From the NCBI RefSeq assembly GCF_000485595.1, contig NW_014578078.1, forward strand, positions 63,864-92,154: a stretch of DNA of 28,291 nucleotides, written 5' to 3'. Every line of letters starts with the position of its first letter. The first letter of the stretch is position 1. This document shows, one piece after another, positions 23,203 through 28,291 of the stretch. Source of the DNA: Priapulus caudatus (lineage: Eukaryota > Priapulida > Priapulimorpha > Priapulimorphida > Priapulidae). Below the pieces are notes generated by a model, which ran no database searches, had not been told where the DNA came from, and saw nothing but the letters and a program-made list of their open reading frames with translations. The position numbers and the translations under genes are program-made.

Positions 23203-25315
23203 GCCATGGCTACTCTCTAAACGCATGTAAATATGTGATACAGACATACGTCAACGTAAAACCCTGCAGGCGGATTTCTCTTTCAACACAACCCTTTTCA
23301 AAAACAACAGATCGTGTGGAATGATTATAATCGTAGCTGGGGCACGTTACTCCCGCGTGCTGGTTATAGGCAGATAGAGGGGGGCGCTAGTCAAAAGGGT
23401 AAGGGAAGAGAGACAAAGAGGAGGAGGGAAGGAGGGAGGGGGGGAGAGACAGAGAGGAGGACGGAAGGAGGGACTGTATTCTGCAGTGTTACATAACTAT
23501 AAAATATATAATAATCCTTCTGCTATCATCTGGCCCCAAAATAGTAATATCTTGTTAAGATCAGATCAATTAAATAGTTAATCCCGCCAACTATGATTAT
23601 TTTACTTAAAATGTTTCCCTAACACAATACCTCTTGGTGTTATTTGGCCCATAAAGAATAGTGACACATGCATATATATCTGAGATTCTGTATACCAATA
23701 AATACGGACTCGAAATTTAAATTTCACAAAAATACTCCCATCACAATAGGTTACTTGCTTGCCAGTGTAAAGGGTGGCACATGACATGATTTATAACAAA
23801 GCAATACCAGACAATAATGTATACATGATGCAACTGATCTAATAAATACAGGTAATCCTACTAAATTAATCAGATTCAAGTCAATGATACTGCATAGCTG
23901 CTCTATAGCGATACGATCAGGTGGTGTTGGAAAACACAGTAAGACGATGTAGCACATGTCCACCTTGACGAAAATAATATCAAGAACACGGAATGTGGGA
24001 GCGTGCGCGTGCCCCTACATACACGGAGCTTTCACATAGCTGGTTATTGCTCAGATGCCTACCTACGTCATCAGCACACAAAAAATGCTACGCACATGAG
24101 TCCTAGTGTCACCTTGCCACAACAGTAACGTAACCATTATTTCAAAGAGCGAGTAAAATCGATCTTGTTTTTATTCACTCCTGATCGGTTGAATAACAAT
24201 AGTTTGATATGATGCACGAGGTACGTTCATTCTCTTCCATCACCGCGCGAACATCGCTAACTCTACCATCACGGGAATGTATGTCTGTTAACAAGTTTAA
24301 TTCCCCCCAAATAAACCCGCCCTCTTTTACACCCTACCCCTAAATAAATCCCGTATTCCACATAGAAAGCGCGAGACCTCTGCATTTTAGCTGCCACGTT
24401 TAGCTTTCACCGCCTGTGTCAACTCGCAGCTATAGATGTCTACGGACGCTGAGAGGGTCTATGTCTCCCTGGTTACTGCCGGAACGTACCCTGGGTACGG
24501 TCCGGTATACCGGAATGCCTAATACAGAGTGATCTATTTAGAACATCCCGAGCAGTATAAAAACATCATGCATAATGTCATGTATTGTTCATGCGTGAGT
24601 GTTCTAAAGAAATACCATAGATACTAATTAGCGCGTCATTGTCGGTGACTGCTGCGCGCTGGCGCTAAACTGAATTCATTGTAAGAGTTCACAGAACGTT
24701 CCTTAATAAAAATTTATCTTTATGTCTGCATTTACTAACAAGTTCGTTTCTCTTGTTCAGTGTCGCGGTCTCAGGTTTGCACAATATGTAGAACTTCTCT
24801 GTTAAGCATAGGTTGCATTTCTTCGTAGTGTTCGAGTAGTGTGGCGCTTTGCTCAGTATCTTAGTTAACTGGTATTTATTATCTACCTATGTCAAATGTA
24901 CTTGGAATCGTGCAATCTCGCGTTTTACTTGTACGTTTATTTGTAATATTGAGTTCATAACCTTGTGATTAGTATGTCCACGAGCATGCGCAGTAGCGTG
25001 CGCGTTGATGATATGGATTATAATAAATCTACGCTATCTAAAATTTAGATGGTTCTTTTATATATGATGTTTTTGAAGTATTTGAAAACTTCGTCACAAT
25101 ATTCCTTTCCAAATCGTTGAATCGTTGTAGTTTTCAGTAAAAGGTAAAGTACTATGGTTGCGGTGTTGGGAATCGACCCATTTACGAAAAGAATTAATTG
25201 GGTGGCTATAACGCCCACGCCCACAATATAAAAAAACGACATGTTCTTTATACACGTTTTACTTTTAATACGTTTACCTTTACACAAGTTATATAAGAAA
25301 AGCAAATAACGACGT

Positions 25316-25377
25316 GGAATTCGAACCGCGGTTTCATAGATAGCAGTTTAGCGTTCTAACCACTGTACTAACAACAC
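25316..25377 (-). repeat. tRNA-like SINE head, unit 2 copy
   Basis: On the minus strand TAGTACAGTGG fits the RNA polymerase III box A consensus TRGYNNARNNG at every position, and GGTTCGAATTCC is box B (GGTTCGANNCC) with one extra base. A T-arm with four of five pairs can form if that base is dropped, but the acceptor ends do not pair, so a tRNA-derived SINE head is more likely than a working tRNA. Outside it, AACGACGTG and CACGTCGTT form an inverted repeat. Confidence 0.6.
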
Positions 25378-25812
25378 ATACACGTATATGCACGTCGTTT
25401 AACGTAGATGAATACGTCATTACGTACATCACTTCCTTACTCCCCTCTCGCGGATGGTATCGACGCCCACGACCAATCAAGCATGGAAAAACTTTTGCAG
25501 GTAAATGGCCGTATTTCAGCCGAAACTGTTCACACCAAAAAAACGTGAATTTACGCCTATAATACACGCGCACGCGTGCTTGCAACCATAACCGCGTGTG
25601 CGCGCCCGGCCGCGTGTGTGTTACATGCTTTGCTATGAACACTATATAGAAGCATTAGTAGCTATACTAGCTCTATACTGGGGTAAATCGGGGTCCACAA
25701 ATTATAACATAAATACATTCTCTTTGACTTAAACAAAAACAAACAAAAATCTTTTCCTCTGTGAGATAACATGATTGTAGAAGCATGCGTAAACACGGCT
25801 GCCAGCCATAGC

Positions 25813-26231
25813 CACAGGCACTTGCAACGTCTCAATAAAAATAAAAAAAGTAAATAAACACAAAATGTATTTACTACCAGTCTTACTACTCTGTTTCTCT
25901 ACTCTATTTTACTCTATTTCGCCTATAATCAACCTGTAAATGCCGGTCAATGCTCATATGCAACACACAAAGTACACCGCACGGCTAGCTGCTACACACG
26001 GACACATAAATATAATATATATATATTAATATTATATTTATGTGTATGTGTGCAGCAGCTAGCGTGGCGGTCTACTTGTGTGTTGCAGATGAGGCATTTG
26101 ACGCATTTACAGAAAAGTTGTCGCGAAGTAATAGGTGAATAGAGAGGTAGAAAAAAACATTAAGACTTTGTAGTAAAATAGATTTTCGTATTTATTAGCA
26201 TTAGTTTATTGAAACGCTGCCAAGTGCCGTG
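25813..26231. mobile_element. hAT-like MITE, unit 2 copy (same family as 6750-7077)
   Basis: The left end is CACAGGCACTTGCAACGT, the right end ATTGAAACGCTGCCAAGTGCC GTG. The left flank GCCATAGC (25805-25812) matches the right flank GCCATGGC of the unit 1 copy. Core and arms follow the other two copies, with indels. Confidence 0.8.
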
Positions 26232-27570
26232 CCCAGAGCATGCTCTCTGAACGGGCATGTAAATATGTGATATCAGACATAACGTCAACGTAAAACCTGC
26301 AGGCGTGATTTCTCTTTTCAACACACACCCTTTTTCAAAACAACAAGATCGTTGTGAATCGATTAAATAATCGTAGCTGGGGCACACGTTACTTCCCCGC
26401 GGCTGGTTTATAGGCAGATAGAGGGGCGCTAGACTCAAAAGGGTAAGGAAGGAGGGACAAAGAGGAAGGAGGAAGGAGGGAGGGGGACAGAGAGACAGAG
26501 AGGAGGACGGAAGGAGGGACTGTATTCTGGCAGTGTTACATAACATAAAATATATAATAATCTTTGGCTATCAATCTGGCCCAAAATAGTATACTTATTA
26601 AGAATCAGATCAATTAAATAGTTAATCACGCCAACCATGATATTTTACTTAAAATGTTTCCCTAAGCAAAAATACCTCTTGTGTTATTTGGCACCATATA
26701 AGAAATAGTGACACATGCAATATATCTGAGATTCTGTATACTCAATAAATACGGACTCGAAATTTATAATTTCACAAATACTCCCCATCACAATAGGTTA
26801 CTTGCTTGGCCAGTGTAAAGGTGCAGCATGACATGGTTTATAACAAAGCAATACCAGACAATAATGTAGACATGATGCAACTGATCTATAAAATACAGTA
26901 TCCTATCTAAATTAACTCAGATTCAAGTCATGATAACTGGCATTAGCTGCTTCTATAAGCGATACGATTCAGGTGGTGTTGAAACATCAGTAAGACGATG
27001 GTAGGCACATGTCTCACCTGACGAAAATAATAATGCAAGAACAGTCGAATGTGGAGGCGTGCGCGTGCCCTAACATACACGGACTGTTCACATAGCTGGT
27101 TATTGGCTCAGAATGCCTACCTACGTCATCAGCAACACACAAAATGCAACCACATGAAGTCTAGTGCCACTGCCAACAACATAACGTAACCATTATTTCA
27201 AGAGTGTATAAAATCGATCTCGTTTATTTCACTCCTGACGGTTGAATAACAATAGTTTGATAGTATCTGCACGAGGTATCGTTCATCTCTCTTCCATCAC
27301 ATGCGCGAACATCGCTTAACTCTACCATCACGGGAATGTATATGTCTGTTAACAAAGTTTAATTCTCCCCAAAATAAACTCCGCCTGCCTCGTTTACAAC
27401 CTATCGACCTAAATAAATCCCGTATTCCAACAAGGAAAGCTCGAGACCTCTGCATTTAGCTGCCACGTTTAGCTTTCCCGCCTGTGTCAACTCGCAGCTT
27501 ATAGATGCCTACGACCCTGAGAGGGTCTAAATGTCTCCCGGTACTGCCGGAACCGTACCCCTGGTAACTA

Positions 27571-27637
27571 TCTAATATGCCGAACGATTACCTCAGTCTA
27601 ACTCCACAACGATCTAGGGAGTTGCCTACGCCTACTC
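27571..27637. other. Spacer right of the tandem duplication
   Basis: Short unique sequence; nothing recognised. Confidence 0.4.
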
Positions 27638-27796
27638 CAGGGGCGTGTACGGGGAGGGGGGGTCCAGGAGTCCGGACCCCCCTGCTCGCGCAGAAACGCA
27701 TCTAGGGGGTCTAATTCTCAAATTTTTCGCGTGCCTCGCAAATTGGGGGTCTACGGTTGACACCCCCCTGGTACAAAATCCTGTACACGTGCCCTG
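27638..27796. mobile_element. 159-bp hAT-like MITE
   Basis: The left end is CAGGGGCGTGTACGGGG; the reverse complement of the right end is CAGGGCACGTGTACAGG. Internal GGGGGTCT and ACCCCCC motifs recur. The flanks share TACTC but not an exact 8-bp duplication, so the insertion is old or the sequence is damaged. Confidence 0.65.
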
Positions 27797-27800
27797 TACT

Positions 27801-27822
27801 CCCTAAACCCTAACCCTAACCA
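27801..27822. repeat. Short telomere-like tract
   Basis: CCCTAAACCCTAACCCTAAC followed by CA: about 3.5 copies of the animal telomere repeat CCCTAA, one with an extra A. It is interstitial. Confidence 0.85.
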
Positions 27823-27848
27823 TATCAGATAGTATACCAGGGTATCGT

Positions 27849-27915
27849 TCCGGTATAAGCCGGACCGTACCAAGGGTAACGTTCCGGCAGTACCGCTGGG
27901 GGCATAGACCCTATG
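27849..27915 (-). repeat. Inverted copy of the tandem-unit end
   Basis: TTCCGGTATAAGCCGGACCG through GTTCCGGCAGTACCG to GCATAGACCCT is the reverse complement, with small changes, of the end of unit 1 (about 24455-24512) and of unit 2 (27520-27560). This puts an inverted motif beyond the tandem pair and may mark the end of a larger element. Confidence 0.75.
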
Positions 27916-27934
27916 AGCTCTACTGACAGCATAA

Positions 27935-28124
27935 AGCTGGGTTTACACTGCCAATTTGAGTTGGTGAATTGCAGAATAGAACATGTTCTTTTCTCCCAAC
28001 TAGCTGCATCAATCGGTTGACGTGCAACTTTTGCGTTTACACTGCCGATTGTCAGTTGCGAAGATTGCGAAGTTGGTACAATTCGGCAATTCGCCAACAC
28101 AAAGTTGGCAGTGTAAACCCAGCT
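27935..28124. mobile_element. 190-bp MITE with TAA duplication (PIF/Harbinger-like)
   Basis: The left end is AGCTGGGTTTACACTGCCAA; the right end is its exact reverse complement for 20 bp, followed by imperfect pairing (GTTGGTGAATTGC against GCAATTCGCCAAC). TAA flanks both sides (27932-27934 and 28125-28127). A 3-bp TWA duplication suggests PIF/Harbinger; the superfamily is inferred. Confidence 0.82.
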
Positions 28125-28169
28125 TAAAGACACGCTGCACCAGCCTGGCCCCGACCAAGATCTACGAGG

Positions 28170-28220
28170 TCCCGCCGACAGTGCTAAACGCTAGGTGCTC
28201 CTTCCCACCGAGGTCTCTCT

Positions 28221-28256
<36 letters not shown>

Positions 28257-28291
28257 CGTGTTGTGTCAGCAGTGCTAACGCTAGTGCTCCA
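28170..28291. repeat. (CT)n microsatellite between direct repeats, at the window edge
   Basis: CAGTGCTAAACGCTAGGTGCTCC (28179-28201) and CAGTGCTAACGCTAGTGCTCC (from 28270) flank a CT tract of about 40 bp. This could be a tandem repeat that carries the microsatellite; it runs off the window. Confidence 0.75.

Larger units (their letters stand above)
21232..24515. repeat. Tandem duplication, unit 1 (about 3.28 kb)
   Basis: It starts TGCCTTAATACAGAGTGAT; unit 2 starts TGCCTAATACAGAGTGAT at 24516, 3284 bp later. The copies align from end to end: shared landmarks include GCATAATGTCATGTATTG, GCGCGTCATTGTCGGTGACT, GGAGGACGGAAGGAGGGACT and the closing CTGCCGGAACGTACC. Differences are mostly single-base insertions and deletions. 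No intact gene is visible in either copy. It includes a tRNA-like head (22178-22245) and a MITE (22759-23202). Confidence 0.88.
24516..27570. repeat. Tandem duplication, unit 2 (about 3.05 kb)
   Basis: The second copy of the unit, shorter than unit 1 by about 230 bp through many scattered one- and few-base indels and a missing block near 24855 (unit 1 has extra sequence around 21600-21700). It ends at CTGCCGGAACCGTACCCCTGG near 27560, after which the sequences part. Confidence 0.85.

Noticed and set aside
1-28291. CRISPR arrays, bacterial operons, riboswitches, rRNA
   Set aside because: The tandem arrays are satellites without repeat-spacer structure, and the spliced genes show this is animal nuclear DNA. 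No rRNA core sequence was recognised.

Overview
This is animal (metazoan) nuclear DNA. It carries three spliced housekeeping genes with GT-AG introns, AT-rich introns full of short inverted-repeat transposons and microsatellites, and AATAAA-type poly(A) signals. Intron sizes (about 0.3 to 2.1 kb) and transposon density suggest a non-vertebrate animal; I cannot place it more closely from sequence alone.

Layout. (1) 1061-1981, plus strand: the GC-rich last coding exon of ESS2 (DGCR14), a spliceosome-associated protein; its earlier exons lie left of the window. (2) 2974-6239, minus strand: a complete six-exon TMEM199 (Vma12-type V-ATPase assembly factor), 198 aa, rebuilt exon by exon with every phase matching. 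It is tail-to-tail with ESS2; the two poly(A) signals are only 32 bp apart. (3) 6536-17913, plus strand: a complete nine-exon choline/ethanolamine phosphotransferase (CEPT1/CHPT1 family), about 410 aa, with an intact CDP-alcohol phosphotransferase signature. It is head-to-head with TMEM199 across a 296-bp shared intergenic region.

The most interesting feature is in the phosphotransferase gene. Two alternative versions of coding exon 5 (13195-13282 and 13643-13727) lie side by side. Both encode a D-V-T-E start followed by a membrane segment and share the same phases. Including both, or skipping both, creates a stop codon at the junction, so the reading frame itself enforces a one-or-the-other choice. 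The protein versions are only about 30 % identical, which suggests an old, maintained exon duplication that swaps one membrane helix of the enzyme.

The introns hold many non-autonomous DNA transposons. Several have clear terminal inverted repeats and target-site duplications: 8-bp hAT-like at 6750-7077 and 10229-10911, TA-flanked pogo/Tigger-like at 15184-15369, and a cluster of three elements set in (TA)n tracts in intron 6. There are also a 62-bp minisatellite of about 21 copies (11.47-12.80 kb), a foldback element built round a long GT/GA microsatellite (5278-6029), and a 10-N assembly gap at 10085.

From 17914 to about 21230 there is the phosphotransferase 3' UTR and non-coding DNA. From about 21232 to about 27570 a unit of roughly 3.1-3.3 kb occurs twice in tandem. 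Copies differ mainly by scattered single-base indels, which looks more like uncorrected long-read gap fill or false duplication than normal divergence. The unit contains a copy of the same hAT-like family found in intron 1 and a tRNA-like SINE head. The right end holds two more short transposons, a short telomere-like tract and a CT microsatellite.
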